Source: Ottelia alismoides
Lineage: Eukaryota > Streptophyta > Magnoliopsida > Alismatales > Hydrocharitaceae
Assembly: GCA_037367405.1 (NCBI GenBank)
Contig: JAZKJV010002325.1
Coordinates: 62,001-126,000 of the forward strand
Direction: 5' to 3'
DNA: 64,000 nucleotides
Program-made: the position numbers and the translations under genes
Shown here: positions 11,908 through 22,659 of the stretch, piece after piece
How positions within the stretch are numbered: position 1 is the stretch's first letter
How the letters are laid out: every line of letters begins with the position of its first letter
Notes under the pieces: generated by a model
Databases searched by the model: none
What the model saw: only the letters and a program-made list of their open reading frames with translations
What the model was told of the DNA's origin: nothing

Positions 11908-13239
11908 TGTTATTTTTTTCTTTAGAATGCAGATCATTATTATTATTCTATTGTCTTTTTAATCATTTTGATGATTCTAACTATATTGACTATATATCAT
12001 AATGGGCCTCCAGTTTTTGTCATTGCAAAGTGCTATCACTTTCACATGCACTGTAGAACATAGAACTAAAATGGACCTATCTATACATGCACCATAGAGC
12101 CATCTTTAAAAGATTAGTTCAGTTACTAATTCCACTTACTCGAGAGATTTTGTTACCAATGAATAAGTAGCAATTTAAGCATACCATGATTTCTGAAATG
12201 GCACGAATTTGTGATGAATTATAGTGACAATAGTATTTGATGTATCTTCCAAGTTTTACTATAGGGACATGTATAGCGCTTTTTCATGTTCTATCTTACA
12301 CACTAAAATGAAAGACTTAAAGGTGCCAATAATCTGATTACATGTTCGGTTTTTTCCCATATAAATTTGTCGAGCTCTTTGTGACTTGTTATTGAAAGAT
12401 CGGATATCAAAGGTGGATAAAATATTTTTACTATGCATAACCTTTCATTGGGGAAAGCACGTGCAACTTAGATGTATCAAACAATTTGCACACCGATCTC
12501 ATTGGTGCTAACTAATCACTGTCTACTATCATCTTAGAATTTGAGTTGCTTAATTGTAATTTTGAATGTAGATTACTTATTTTAATGAAAAATAGGGGCA
12601 ATCATCTTAGGGAATCTAATAAGTATATGCTTGAGCATATTTGGGACTGATTTAAGCCATTTAATAAGAATGTAGCTCCAATTTCCTTTTTCTTTACGGA
12701 ATGTGTATGTATATGTATTTCTATAACTTCCAAATTGTTCTCCTTAAAATTTCACTCCATTGGTCAATTTTTATTGAAGTACCTTTGTCCATCTTCTTGA
12801 TTGAAGTACCCAAGAAGAAGAAAACAAACATCTCACTTTTTAATATTTCGACTTGGAATTAGTAAGAATAACAATGCATTAAAATAGATGCATGACACAG
12901 TAATCATCTATATTGTGAAAAATAGTAATACAGTTAAATATGTGATTCTTCATTTAAATTTAAATGTCATTTTCTATAATATAGATAGTCTTTGATTGTT
13001 TTAAGACAACTGATTTCTTGTTGATGGATGATTGGCTTGAGCGTGAGGTATGGTAAGAAATAGAGAAGAAATATGTACGTTTATTTAAGTTTGTCAATCT
13101 AAATTGGATATTAATATTAGAATGACTTTTTATAATTTCATTTTTCAGGAGCACATGAGAATTTCAACACCCTCTTAATGTATCTCTTTCAATCTTTGTA
13201 GATATGACTATATATACAAGCAACCGGACTTCAACATTA
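11908..13239. other. CACTA interior, middle part, nothing recognised
   Basis: AT-rich DNA without a recognisable gene, transposase or repeat. Frames are short and interrupted. Confidence 0.5.
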
Positions 13240-13762
13240 GGGCTCATTTGGTAACCGGGTTACCCTGGTTACCCCGAGGCAACCCGATTTACACTACAAG
13301 GAAAACATGTTGTGGCTACATAACTATGCCCACGGATGGGGGGTTTGTGACCACGGAATTGAGCTCTGACCACAACACGTCGTGGCCAGTAGCCGTAGCT
13401 ACAAGTCCCGTCGCGAGAGATTTCTAACCATGAATATGTTGTGGCCACTACAAGTGACCACGGAACTTGTCGTGGCCACAACTCTTGTATGAAGATTTTG
13501 GCCACATATTGTAGCTACGAGATACTAGTGGTCACGGAATTATCGTGGCCACAAGTTTCCGTAGCCACATTTCATGGCCACAACTCATTTTTCTTGTAGT
13601 GTTACCCCCCTCTTTTCATGGAATGGAATTCTATCACAAATATTAGTGACATCACATCACATTCTTTATTCCAACCCTCTCCAACCTTCATAACCATCCC
13701 AAACAACTACTATTCTAATCATGTTACCTCAGCCCACTCTAACCCAACAACCAAACAGACCC
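13240..13762. mobile_element. Short MITE interrupted by a second MITE
   Basis: The outer ends form an imperfect terminal inverted repeat: GGGCTCATTTGG at 13240 and CCAAACAGACCC ending at 13762, with further matches inward (GGGTTA / TAACCC). Without the inner insertion it is about 210 bp. The flanks are TTA on the left and TTT on the right, one base short of a perfect 3-bp duplication. The ends resemble Harbinger- or hAT-derived MITEs; I cannot decide which. Confidence 0.6.
13289..13604. mobile_element. 310-bp CACTA-type MITE
   Basis: CACTACAAGGAAAA at 13292 and TTTTTCTTGTAGTG ending at 13601 are near-perfect terminal inverted repeats. TTA precedes and follows (13289-13291, 13602-13604). The interior is packed with GTGGCCACRA and GTAGCTACR motifs in both orientations. 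Size and lack of coding make it a miniature CACTA derivative. Its ends differ from those of the large CACTA around it, so it probably came from a different family. The 78-aa frame at 13269-13505 is made of these repeats and is not a gene. Confidence 0.92.
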
Positions 13763-14440
13763 TTTATGATGAAGTGATAATGGATGATGGTGTAAAAGCC
13801 AACCAAACAGGGATGCATGGTGTAAAAGCCAAATTGATGAAGGTCCAGAGGTCATGATGATGCAACAGATGAATGTGATAATGGATACATGCCATTATTA
13901 GTGCATAAGAGCCATTCTAAAATCGAGTAGTTTTTCAGTGCAAAGAAAGTGCTCTTCATCTGGAAGGAGATTGGAAGACGAGATGGAACCGAGATGGAAC
14001 CGACGAGAAAATATTGATGATATCTCTTTAGATGAGTAGTTCTTCTTTCTTAGTAATTTGTTAATTGAGTTCAAAGTGTATTGGACATACTTTAATATGT
14101 TTATATGTTTTGATAACTAAAATAATTTTGGTTACTTTTAATCTTTGTTATGTATATTTGACTGTGACATTTGTACTTAAGTTTAGAATATGTATTTATT
14201 GATCGAATTTATGTGTATGTTTAGCATTTTTATGAATCTTTAGAGCATGTATATGTATGTTTTCACATAGTTGGCATCATGTGTAGACCTATATTTATTT
14301 ATTACCTGTTGATCTTGAGTATTCATATGTTCGTTGTTCTTATGCATCCATTTATGTTTATCTTGAATTGCTTGTATTGCTGTAGGAAATATACTTATGA
14401 CCATGAAGATTTTTTTTAAAAGATGTCTACTTTTTTTCTA
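13763..14440. other. CACTA interior, right part, nothing recognised
   Basis: Includes a short direct repeat, GATGGTGTAAAAGCCAA and GCATGGTGTAAAAGCCAA, either side of the MITE's right end, which may be a small duplication. No coding function is seen. Confidence 0.45.
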
Positions 14441-14810
14441 CGGTAGCATTGCCATGGCCAAAGATTTAAGCTACAACAATTTATTGTTGCTACAACATTT
14501 AGGCCACGATGTCATTATTGCAACTAATAACTTTATGTCACGATTACTTTACTACGATGAAAGATTTTAGGCCACGATATTTAAATCGTGGTAAAAACAC
14601 TTAGGCCATGATAACGTCAGCATGACTTATGGTCATTAGCCACGGCAATTTGTTCATGGTGAAAACCGACGAACTTTGGTCACGGTATTTTTTTTTGACA
14701 CGACGGTTTAAGCCATGGTAAAAATACTATGGCCAAAAGTCTCAAGTGATGGTAATAGCACATTTTGCGACAGTATGTCACTGTGACCTGTTCTTTATCT
14801 TCTACTAGTG
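14440..14810. repeat. CACTA right subterminal repeats and terminus
   Basis: About ten imperfect copies of GGCCACGAT, GCCATGGTAAAAA, GTCACGAT and their complements precede the end TCTACTAGTG. They mirror those at 7392-7640. Confidence 0.75.
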
Positions 14811-15411
14811 TTCAAACCGTAACTCTGAAAAATACGAAACCACTGCCGTTAAATAGTTATCTTAAACTATATACAATTAAAGCTGAGTTTGGTACATTTC
14901 GAGTTTTTATTTGCAAGATACGGGTCTGGGAAGTTGGAAATCTGAAATCTTATTCGGATCATAACTTTTTATCTATACATTATTTTCAAGTGAAATCAAT
15001 TTTGCATTTTTCTTTATTTAATTATCTATAACTTTCATGTTCAAAGTTTCTTATTTAATGTAGAAAAAATGGAACCAAAAATAGGTCCCCAAAATGAATA
15101 AAGAATGAATTGAATAAAAGGTATTTTTATTGTATTTTGGCCATTATCTCACCCCACTTTATTCCTTGTCGACCTATTCATCGAGATGTCTAGGTCTCGC
15201 GGTTTCGGGTCGTAAAATATTTACAATATTTTATTCTTTTTCTTTTCTTTTATTTATTCTATAATTTTAACTTTAAATACAGTATTGTATACACTTTTTA
15301 TATGCACATGCATGAATGCTAAGATGCTGGAATTAAAGATATTTACACGCGTTTGCCAGGGTTTTTGATGCCAAAATGATAGAATAAAGATGATGAAATG
15401 TGGATTCATCA

Positions 15412-15427
15412 TCCCCCTATACTTTAC
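15412..15427 (-). other. Element A polypurine tract
   Basis: Minus-strand AAGGTAAAGTATAGGGGGA runs straight into the LTR start TGATGAATCC. Element C has AAAGGTAAAGTATAGTGGAA in the same place (ending at 58592). Its AAGTATAGGGGG core is repeated in the hairpins at 17393-17758. Confidence 0.8.
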
Positions 15428-17392
15428 CTTTTCTTGTCCCTAGCAAACACTTATGCAATAAGTGCAGAAAGAAAAATGAAGAAAAGAAAAAGAAGAAGTG
15501 TAGATTAGGTTTAACTGTCAAACTTGTCTTCATAAAATCAAAGTTTGGATCTTAAGTCAGACCTTTGGAATTTTAGTGCGGGCGAAACCTTAATGAGAAC
15601 AGGATTTGAAATCCAACAGTCCCTGAGAATCCCAAAACTCTGCTCAAGTCTCCTCGATAGTCAGGTCAAAAGTATTTCAACTCATACGCAAACCCTTACG
15701 ACTATGAATTTGACTCGTATAGTGTAAGTGATAGTGGCTCTCCCCAACTGAAATGACAAAGAAACTGACTTCTCCAGTATGACAACCCAATGATTGCCCA
15801 ATCCGATAACTCATTCCTCTAGGAGCAGGGTATTCCCTTCTAAGTTCAAGTGGCAACCAGCTCAAGAGGAGGGGGTGAAGAGAAGAATGGACAGTAGCCA
15901 GTGTAGCTACCTATCGTAGGATGCAAAACCATTGTAGTCATGTCATCCAGCTGCAGGCTCACATGATTTGACTTTGAAGCTCAAGCTTGCTTATTTGACT
16001 ATACAACATATGTCCACTACGACAGGCATTTATATTTTTGTATAGGTCTGTCCACTTTTTGGAGTTTTTTACTTTTTGCATTTTTTTAATACTATATACA
16101 ACAACATTTACATAGGGAGTTTTTCCTCTTGAGCCAATAAACTATCCCTCTTTTGAAGCTTTATCGCAACCCACGATCTCATATCCTCGAAACTCATCAT
16201 CACTGGACGGGTTGGGGTACACTTCCCTCCCTAGAGGAGGACAAGTGTTTCCACCTGTGTGCGTCTCATACCGACAAATCCAACCCCCTCACAACTCCAA
16301 CTGAGTTGAGCCATGTGAAAAGTGCAGGTGTCCAAGTTAGGTCATTATCAACAAGAGTCGTGTGTGTGCTCCGAAATACTCTACTTAGGCAGTCAAGAAT
16401 CCATTGAACCAAGTCTCGTGATCCTCAAAGAATTAAGTCAACTAGACCTGAAGTACCTCAATTCCAGTTCCTATAAGGTTCCTGTTAGTTAGGTAGATTT
16501 TAAGGTCCAACCAAGCTCCAATCTTCGGATTTTACTTGGACTCATTCAACTATCAAACTCAATCCCAAAAATGTGAATGCCATGCAAATGATATGCAGAC
16601 TGCAAAAAATGTTTTTGTGATGCAATTTTCAAAGATTGTAAACTTTTTATGGGTTTTGAAAAGATGATGCATATGCAATTTTTAGATTTTTCAAAAAGTT
16701 TTTTCAAATGTTTTTGGATTTTAATTTTGCAAATGTTTTTGGGATTTTTGAAAACAAAAGGTTTTGGCTAAAAATGAGGTACATATATTTACATGGGGAT
16801 ACATCTTATATTTACAAGAAGTGGATTTTAAGAATTTACAAGGGTAAGTGCTCAATTTTATAAATATATATAGTGCATTTTGGGTGTGATGTATATATTC
16901 CTCAAACTTATTTGACAAACAGTTTTTCGGATCAATTTTGAAAACTATAAACGAAAATAATTTGTACAAACAGTTTTTACAAACATGTACACACATTTGA
17001 AAATCATTTTGCAAAGGTTTTCTAAACAGTATATATAGATTTTTCACATATTTTTGCAACCATTTGCAAATCATTTTTCAAATATGTTTATTTCACACAA
17101 AGAAAATAATTTTACAATCAAAATGTTTTTACAAAGGTTGAAAACATGTAACAGAATGTTTTCCAAATAGTTTTCAAAAGATTTTTCAAAAAGATTTTCA
17201 AACTATTTTTCAAACATTTTGCAAAAAATATTTTCACCTGATTTATTAATCAGTACATATAAAAAGAATTTGTGGAATGAAACATCTTGTTATTAAGATT
17301 TTTAATGAATTTTACAAGTACAAATAGCCATAGTTATTAGTGAAAATATGAAAGTACGAGTTCTGGCTAAAGTATATACACATTATATACGA
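15428..17392 (-). other. Element A 3' untranslated tail
   Basis: About 2 kb between the hairpin cluster and the polypurine tract with no reading frame. It aligns piecewise with element C's tail (56620-58576). Shared segments include CCTCTAGGGAGGGAAGTGT, TGAACTTAGAAGGGAATA and GGGATAGT near CGGCTCAAGAG. From 16600 to 17260 it is a drift of short TTTGCAAA / TTTTCAAA repeats. Conservation of a long non-coding tail suggests a cis role. Confidence 0.65.
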
Positions 17393-17468
17393 CCCCCCTA
17401 TACTTAGCTTGAGCTATGTCCTCATAGATCGGAGAGAATAGAGAAGACATAACTCATACTCAGTATAG
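17393..17468 (-). other. PPT-capped hairpin 1 of element A
   Basis: Arms CTATACTTAGCTTGAGCTATGTC (from 17398) and GACATAAC...CAGTATAG pair imperfectly around a larger loop. C runs at the left edge give minus-strand AAGTATAGGGGGG. The equivalent in C is 56527-56605, with the same larger loop and GAGGACATAG. Confidence 0.6.
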
Positions 17469-17528
17469 AAGAGTCTAAAGAATAAAGAGATAAGAGATGA
17501 ATGAATAAACTAATGAGAAGTTGACTGT

Positions 17529-17565
17529 CCCCCTGTACTTAGGACCAAATAATCCTATGTATAGC
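17529..17565 (-). other. PPT-capped hairpin 2 of element A
   Basis: CTGTACTTAGGACC pairs with ATCCTATGTATAG around a short loop, with CCCC at its outer edge. On the element's strand it ends in a GTACAGGGGG purine tract. Confidence 0.65.
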
Positions 17566-17627
17566 AGGCTGTACACAAAGCAAGGCGGGTCAAGGGTGGG
17601 AATGAACAGATCGTGCTCAGATTGTCT

Positions 17628-17663
17628 CCCCCTATACATAGGGTAAGATATCCCTATGTATAG
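17628..17663 (-). other. PPT-capped hairpin 3 of element A
   Basis: CTATACATAGGG (17632-17643) and CCCTATGTATAG (17652-17663) are a perfect 12-bp inverted repeat with an 8-nt loop, preceded by CCCC. Confidence 0.8.
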
Positions 17664-17720
17664 ACAAGAAAAGGAGACAATGGAGAGGATCAAAGAATAG
17701 AAGACAACTCGGGGTGCACA

Positions 17721-17758
17721 CCCCCCTATACTTAGGACAAAGTACGTCCTAAGTATAG
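17721..17758 (-). other. PPT-capped hairpin 4 of element A
   Basis: CTATACTTAGGAC (17726-17738) and GTCCTAAGTATAG (17746-17758) are a perfect 13-bp inverted repeat with loop AAAGTAC, preceded by CCCCC. On the element's strand the 3' arm continues into AAGTATAGGGGGG, copying the polypurine tract core. Confidence 0.8.
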
Positions 17759-17917
17759 AAGACTGTCTACAAGGGGCGACACCTTTTTGATAGATAAAAA
17801 TGATAGAAGAGGAAAAGTAGAAAAGAAGAAAAGATATCAACAGATGGATCTATACAACAGAAGGTGGAAGTGATAACCATGTATGAGATGCAACTGATCA
17901 GAGTCATAGAACACATC

Positions 17918-18663
17918 TCATACCAGAAGGATGGGGGCAACGTCAACGGTCGGCGGATCATGATCTAGATATAACTTCAGGCGCTGACCATTAGCACGAA
18001 AGGTAGAGGAAGATGACAGCTCGGATATATCAATGCTACCATTGTCATGTACCTTCCTGACCACATATGGACCTTTCCACTTACTTTGTAATTTCCGTGG
18101 AAATAACTTCAGCCTGGAATCAAACAACCATACACGCTGATCGGGCTCAAACTGTTTATGGCTGATATGGGAATCATGCCATGTCTTCACTTTTTCCTTA
18201 TACTGTAGGCTGATAGAAAAGGTTGTATCTCTCAACTCCTCCAGGGCTGCCAACACTGCTCTCCTCTGTTCTCCTATACTCTCAGGATCTAATAATAACT
18301 CAGTGACTGTCCATAGTGACTTATGCTTGATTTCCTCTGGAAGATGGCACGGCTTCCCATAGAAGAGGCAAAAGGTCGATGTCCCTAATGGATTCTTGAA
18401 GGAAGTTCGATAGGCCCACAAGACTGAGTCCAAAAGTTGTGACTAATCCTTTCGATCTGGGCAGACGACCTTCTGTAAGATAGTTTTAATCTCCCTATTC
18501 GATACTTCGGCAAGACCATTAGTCTAAGGGTGGTACGACGTGGCAACACAATGGTCAATGTCGAACTCGTCTGCAAGGGTCCTGACTTTATCATTAATGA
18601 AATGAGACCCCCCATCTGAAATCAGAAATCTAGGCACCCCGAACCGTGAAATAATATTTTTCC
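17918..18663 (-). pseudogene. Element A integrase, catalytic core end and C-terminal domain
   Basis: This continues the integrase after a one-base deletion near 18663. It holds the second catalytic Asp in FLISDGGSHF and the Glu in LAEVSNREIK, completing the D,D,E triad begun at 18664. From 18433 a 171-aa open stretch has the family's C-terminal pattern (VLWAYRTSFK, YGKPCHLP, KLQSKWKGPYVV), ending near 17918. In-frame TAG codons interrupt YHP.TNG and RKD.SQLL. Integrase inserts the cDNA into the host chromosome. No chromodomain follows, as in Athila/Tat. The hairpin cluster starts about 160 bp downstream. Confidence 0.88.
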
Positions 18664-19758
18664 TCAGAAGCGACACACGGTTTTAGCATCTGCGGCTCGG
18701 GCGGGGATGGCCTCAACCCATCGACTGACATAATCTACAGCAAGCAAAATGTGTTCAAACCCTTGACTCCTAGGAAATAGGACCATGAAATCAATTCCCC
18801 ATGCATCAAAAACCTCACAAAAATGAATGGGTTGCATGGGCATCATGTCTCTCTGTTCGCAAGTAGCCATTTTCTGACAGTCAATACATCTCTTCACAAA
18901 CTCATCTGAATCCTTGAAGAGAGTAGGCCACCAAAGGTCGGATTGGAGCACCTTTTGGGTTGTCCGTCTCCCAGAATGATTTCCTACTGCCTCAAGCTTG
19001 TGGCAGTAGGTGAGGATGCTATGCTGCTCTTCTTGAGGAATGCACCTCCTCCAGATGCTATCCCCTCCTTCATGATAAAGGACGGGATCCTGCCAATGGT
19101 AAAACTTGGCCTTCGCTAGGAAGGTCTCAGATTTCTGCCTGGGCCAACCCTGTGGAACCGTCTTGGCGACAAGATAGTTCACAACATCGGCATACCATGG
19201 AAGTGAGGCGATAGCCAAGATCACCTCGTCTGGAAATGTCTCTGTGATAGGTGCGCAGGGCTCAGATTCCTCAAGATTCTCTAAGGGGGAGAGATGATCC
19301 GCCACCACATTTTTAACTCCAGGCTTATCCTTAATCTCAATATCAAATTCCTGGAGCAGAAGGATCCATCTGGTAAGGCGAGCTTTGGCATCCTTCTTGG
19401 CCATGAGGTACCGGATGGAGGTGTGATTTGTATAGATAGTCACTCTAGATCCGAGAATATAAGATTGATACTTATCCAAAGCAAAGACTACGGCCAGTAT
19501 CTCCTTCTCTGTCACTGTGTAATTCCGCTGAGCGGCATCCAAATTCCGGCTGGCATAGTGAATGGCATACAACAATCCATCCCTCCTCTGTCCAAGCATA
19601 GCCCCTACGGCAAAATCAGAAGCGTCCGTCATGATCTCGAATGGGAGAGACCAATCGGGTGGCTGAAGGATAGGAGTCGTGACAATCATGTTCATGAGAG
19701 TCTCAAAAGACGCAAGACACTTATCATCTAGAATGAACTCGGTGTCTTTCGTCAGCAA
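18664..19758 (-). pseudogene. Element A RNase H and integrase N-terminal half
   Basis: This 364-aa open frame is the longest in the window. Residues about 40-160 are RNase H, which degrades the RNA of the RNA-DNA hybrid. It has D45 (IMTDASD), E84 (TVTEKE) and D154 (VADHLS). The usual third acidic residue, in a TDH motif, is Asn111 (YTNHTS), so activity is doubtful. Residues about 250-295 form the integrase zinc-binding HHCC finger (H253, H261, C291, C294). D323 (GIDF) is the first catalytic Asp of the integrase core. It ends at a frameshift after KTVCRF. It is in frame with the RT upstream, as expected of one polyprotein. Confidence 0.92.
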
Positions 19759-20371
19759 ATCAGTGAGCGGTCGGGCGAGACGGCTGAAGTCCTAAATGAA
19801 CCGTCGGTAGAAACCGACGTGCCCTAGAAAAGACCGCAATTGTCGCAAATTGGACGACGGATTGAGTTTTCTGATGATTTCCACCTTGGCCGGATCGACC
19901 TCCATGCCCCTATTGGAAATGATATGGCCAAGGACCGTCCTTTGAGTCACCATGAAATGACTCTTTTACAAAGACAAGACAAGATTGAGCTCAATGGAGC
20001 GCTGAAGCACACAGTCTAGGCAGTCAAGACAAGCATCAAACCCATCGCCATAGACCGAGAAGTCATCCACGAAGACCTTTAAACAGTCACCCACCATGTC
20101 CGAGAAAATGGTTAAGATACACCTTTGAAATGTCGCGGGGGTGTTACGTAGACCAAAGGGCATCCGTCTGAAAGCATAAGTCCTAAACGGGCAGGTGAAT
20201 GTTGTTTTCTCCTGGTCTTCGGGCGCGATGGCCACTTGATTGTGACCGGAGTACCCGTCAAGAAAACAGTAGTAACTCTTCCCAGCTAGCCTCTTGATAA
20301 CCTGATCAATGAATGGCAGCGAGAAATGATCCTTCTTGGTGGCCTGATTCAATCGTCTGTAGTCCACACAG
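19759..20371 (-). pseudogene. Element A reverse transcriptase, palm and connection
   Basis: The RT copies element RNA into DNA. Visible motifs, relative to the 143-aa frame 19966-20397: VDYRRLNQAT (11-20), first catalytic Asp47 in CFLDGYSG, MPFGL (79-83), and the FVDD box with Asp111 and Asp112. All three catalytic Asp remain. The first seven residues of that frame come from the solo LTR, not RT. Downstream, LGHIISNRG and LRSFLGHVGFYRRF (connection) follow in the same frame, broken by TAA after NLVLSL and TAG after YRRFI. The N-terminal part lies beyond the solo LTR, at 24116-24535. Confidence 0.92.
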
Positions 20372-20399
20372 ACCCTTGATGAATACCCATTCATCACTC

Positions 20400-21340
20400 T
20401 TTATTCTTATATTTTAGCTACAAAAACCTTTGCAAATACAAGTATATCTCTTTAAATACAAATAATTACCAAAGTACATGCATTGTATAAAATATAATAA
20501 TTAGCATGTTTTTGTGCATAAATAAAAGAATAAAGAGACAAAAGAAAAAGAGGGAGATATTTAGAATAAATATTGAGCAACCTAATCCCAAGGGAGGGCT
20601 CAGCATGGGCCTGACCGCATAAAAGCCCAAGTAGAGGCAGATAAGGGAGCTCATGTGTGAATATATACCTGTAAATAAAATAAAAATATTTTCCTCTAAA
20701 AATAAAAATAAAAATGAGTTCGTACACATCTTTATATATTTGTAAACACAAAATCAAAATAAAAATAATAAAATTAAAAAGATAATAAAAACATCCTTCC
20801 TTGTACATATTCACCATGTACATAAACCCACACATATATTTATTTAGCCCCATAAATAAATAAATTAAAATCCCATCAAAATTGTACATATTCTATATTT
20901 CATATTATAAATAAATAAAGTAAAAATTATAAAAATAAAAATAAAATAAAAAGAAATAAAAATAAAATCAATTCCTTCTTTTTATATATACCATATATGT
21001 ATATAAATAAAAGTATTTATTTAACCTTTGTAAATAATTAATAAAAACAAAATAAAAATACCCCTTTATTTCAAATTTTATCCTATAAATAAATAAAATA
21101 TAAAATTGGAATAATTTGTATAAATAATAAATAATTAAAAATCAAAAATAAAAAATACATATGTTTGTACATGTATATAATAATAATATTTTGTAAATGC
21201 TTAAATTATACATCAGAAAAATAAATAAAAATCACTAAAAAATAGTTTGAAAATAAATAAACATTTTTCATGTTTAGAGTTTTTCGAAAATAAGTCATTC
21301 ACTATTTATAAATGAATTTCCAAATAAATTAAAATCAGAA
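20400..21340 (+). other. Solo LTR AT-rich 5' part, no gene
   Basis: Very AT-rich with AAAATAAA and ATATAT runs. The antisense frames at 20452-20889 are hydrophobic chance translations of this low-complexity DNA. Confidence 0.6.
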
Positions 21341-21349
21341 TAATCTGAT

Positions 21350-22645
21350 TGGTCCACGGGGGTTGTTGACCCCCGGTCAACTCCCCCCGCGGACCTTCTT
21401 CCTCCGCGGATCCAGCGCCGGACCTGTTTTCTCCCATTTATCCCCTCTTGACCCGATCACCATTTTGCTAAACCCCGGGTCCCATTTCTTCCTCTTGCAT
21501 CCGAGATCCTCGCTGACACCTCCGCTTAGGGATCCGCGCTTCACGGAACCCTGCCCGACCCTCTCTTCTCGGACCTGCAAGTGTATAAAGCTCAAGCTCC
21601 GCCGTCATTTTCACGCATCTTTGGATCAGTTCTCTCCACCCTAGGAACTCCAAAGCCACCGCATGAGTGACAGCTCGCGTTCGGCCGTGTTGCAGCGAGG
21701 AGGGAGCAGTTGGACCACTGATCCGGCGACGTTACGCCGCCGTGCGTCGCCTAGACGTGGTTCTCGAGCCTCGGGCACCGACGGCCCTCAAGGCTAGGAT
21801 CTGGAGCTTCCCCAGCTCTTCCCCAGTCGATCTCATCCATCAAGTACCCCTAGTTATCCCTGTCCTTAGCTAATTTTCATTTACGCCCAAATCGACCCAT
21901 CGTTGACAAACCCCGATTCCGACCACCCTAGCTCATTGTTCGATCATCGGAGTCGACCAACATCTTCGCCCTTCCCCCACGCACCTTCTCAACCCCTTCG
22001 TTCAACCCAGTTCGGCACGGAACTGGGATTGGGGCTCCACCGCCGTCGCTTCGTTGGAGCCCCTTTATCTCGACGCACCGACCACCTACACCACCGCTAA
22101 CCGGGTCGAGGCACTTTTCCCTCGACCCAGGTGCCTGTTGTTTTGCTTTGCAGGTCAATCCAAGTCCATCTGAGGGCTCGGACAGTCAGGAGAAGCAGCT
22201 CCACCTCTGCCGGTGCCGCCTGAGCTCTCCGGAGCTACGTTGCACCATCGAAGGGTCTCTTCAGACGTGGGAGGCCAAGGCGTTCCTTCTCCGATCACAA
22301 GCAGCCCGCGAGGAGGGTCACCGTGCGTGCACCGTGCTGGCAAAGTACGCCGGCCACTTGTTCTTCATGCATCCTCCAGAGCCGTCCAATCACCCTCCAG
22401 CTCAAGATCAGATTGCAGACGTCCATTCGAGGAGCCGCGCCAACCATTCGATCATCAGAGGTTGGATATCGACCGTCAGATCAACGAGGTTTAGCCGCAG
22501 CGCACAGGAGACGTCTGATCATCCACGTGGGAGGTTCCCAGCCATCCGATCTGCACCGCAGGCTCCTTTGTTGTGCGCCACCCCCCCTGACCGTTGGATA
22601 TTACACGTGGCGCTCATCCGACCCTCGGCATATAATAAGGGGTAA
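21350..22645 (+). promoter_or_regulatory. GC-rich promoter-like block of the solo LTR
   Basis: About 1.3 kb of CpG-containing DNA between AT-rich flanks, ending in CATATAATAAGGGG (22627-22640), a possible TATA region. D's LTR has CGATAAGGGG at the same place (near 46395). Transcription probably starts near its right edge; this is inference. The plus-strand frame at 22148-22645 (165 aa) lacks homology that I recognise and is probably not translated. Confidence 0.45.
21365..21381. promoter_or_regulatory. Inverted W-box dyad in the solo LTR
   Basis: GTTGACC and GGTCAAC are separated by CCC, the same 3-nt spacing as at 6772-6796. It lies about 1.0 kb from the LTR start, just before the GC-rich block. 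Confidence 0.6.
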
Positions 22646-22659
22646 TTGTTCTTAGGCCC

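Larger units (their letters stand above)
7392..14810. mobile_element. Non-autonomous CACTA transposon in A's 3' LTR
   Basis: The element begins CACTACTAAGAA at 7392 and ends TCTACTAGTG at 14810. It is flanked by the 3-bp direct repeat TTC (7389-7391 and 14811-14813), as CACTA elements make. Both ends have dense subterminal motifs of the GGCCACGAT / TCGTGGC type, another CACTA hallmark. Removing it rejoins the LTR exactly. Of its 7.4 kb, 2.7 kb is a copia-type insertion and 0.5 kb a MITE pair. The remaining 4.2 kb has no recognisable CACTA transposase, so it needed a helper. Orientation cannot be assigned. Confidence 0.88.
4174..15411 (-). repeat. Element A 3' LTR, split by CACTA insertion
   Basis: LTR sequence occupies 4174-7391 and 14814-15411, about 3.8 kb in total, close to the 3,734-bp solo LTR at 20377. 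Read on the minus strand it starts TGATGAATCCACATTTCATC at 15411 and ends TTTATCA at 4174. The two halves join across the CACTA insertion: the sequence either side of 7391/14814 lines up with the uninterrupted LTR near 50221-50270 of element C (ACGGTTGAAAAGTC on its plus strand). From its start the LTR contains an AT-rich part, an inverted W-box dyad (6772-6796), a GC-rich block (about 5700-6650), a degenerate minisatellite and an AT-rich end. Confidence 0.9.

Noticed and set aside
13269..13505. 78-aa minus-strand frame
   Set aside because: Encoded by the subterminal repeats of the small CACTA MITE.
17393..17758. Regular CCCCTATACTT repeats as a CRISPR-like array
   Set aside because: Only four imperfect hairpins of variable spacing, in a plant retrotransposon tail, with no cas-like genes.
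17475..17840. 121-aa minus-strand hydrophobic frame after integrase, possible env-like protein
   Set aside because: It is made of the four hairpin repeats, is not kept in C, and its hydrophobicity comes from the repeat sequence. No env-like gene is supported.
19294..19731. 145-aa plus-strand open frame
   Set aside because: Antisense shadow of A's RNase H and integrase frame.
22148..22645. 165-aa plus-strand open frame in the solo LTR
   Set aside because: It lies in the GC-rich LTR block where all frames are rather open, has no recognisable domain, and the equivalent LTRs do not keep it.
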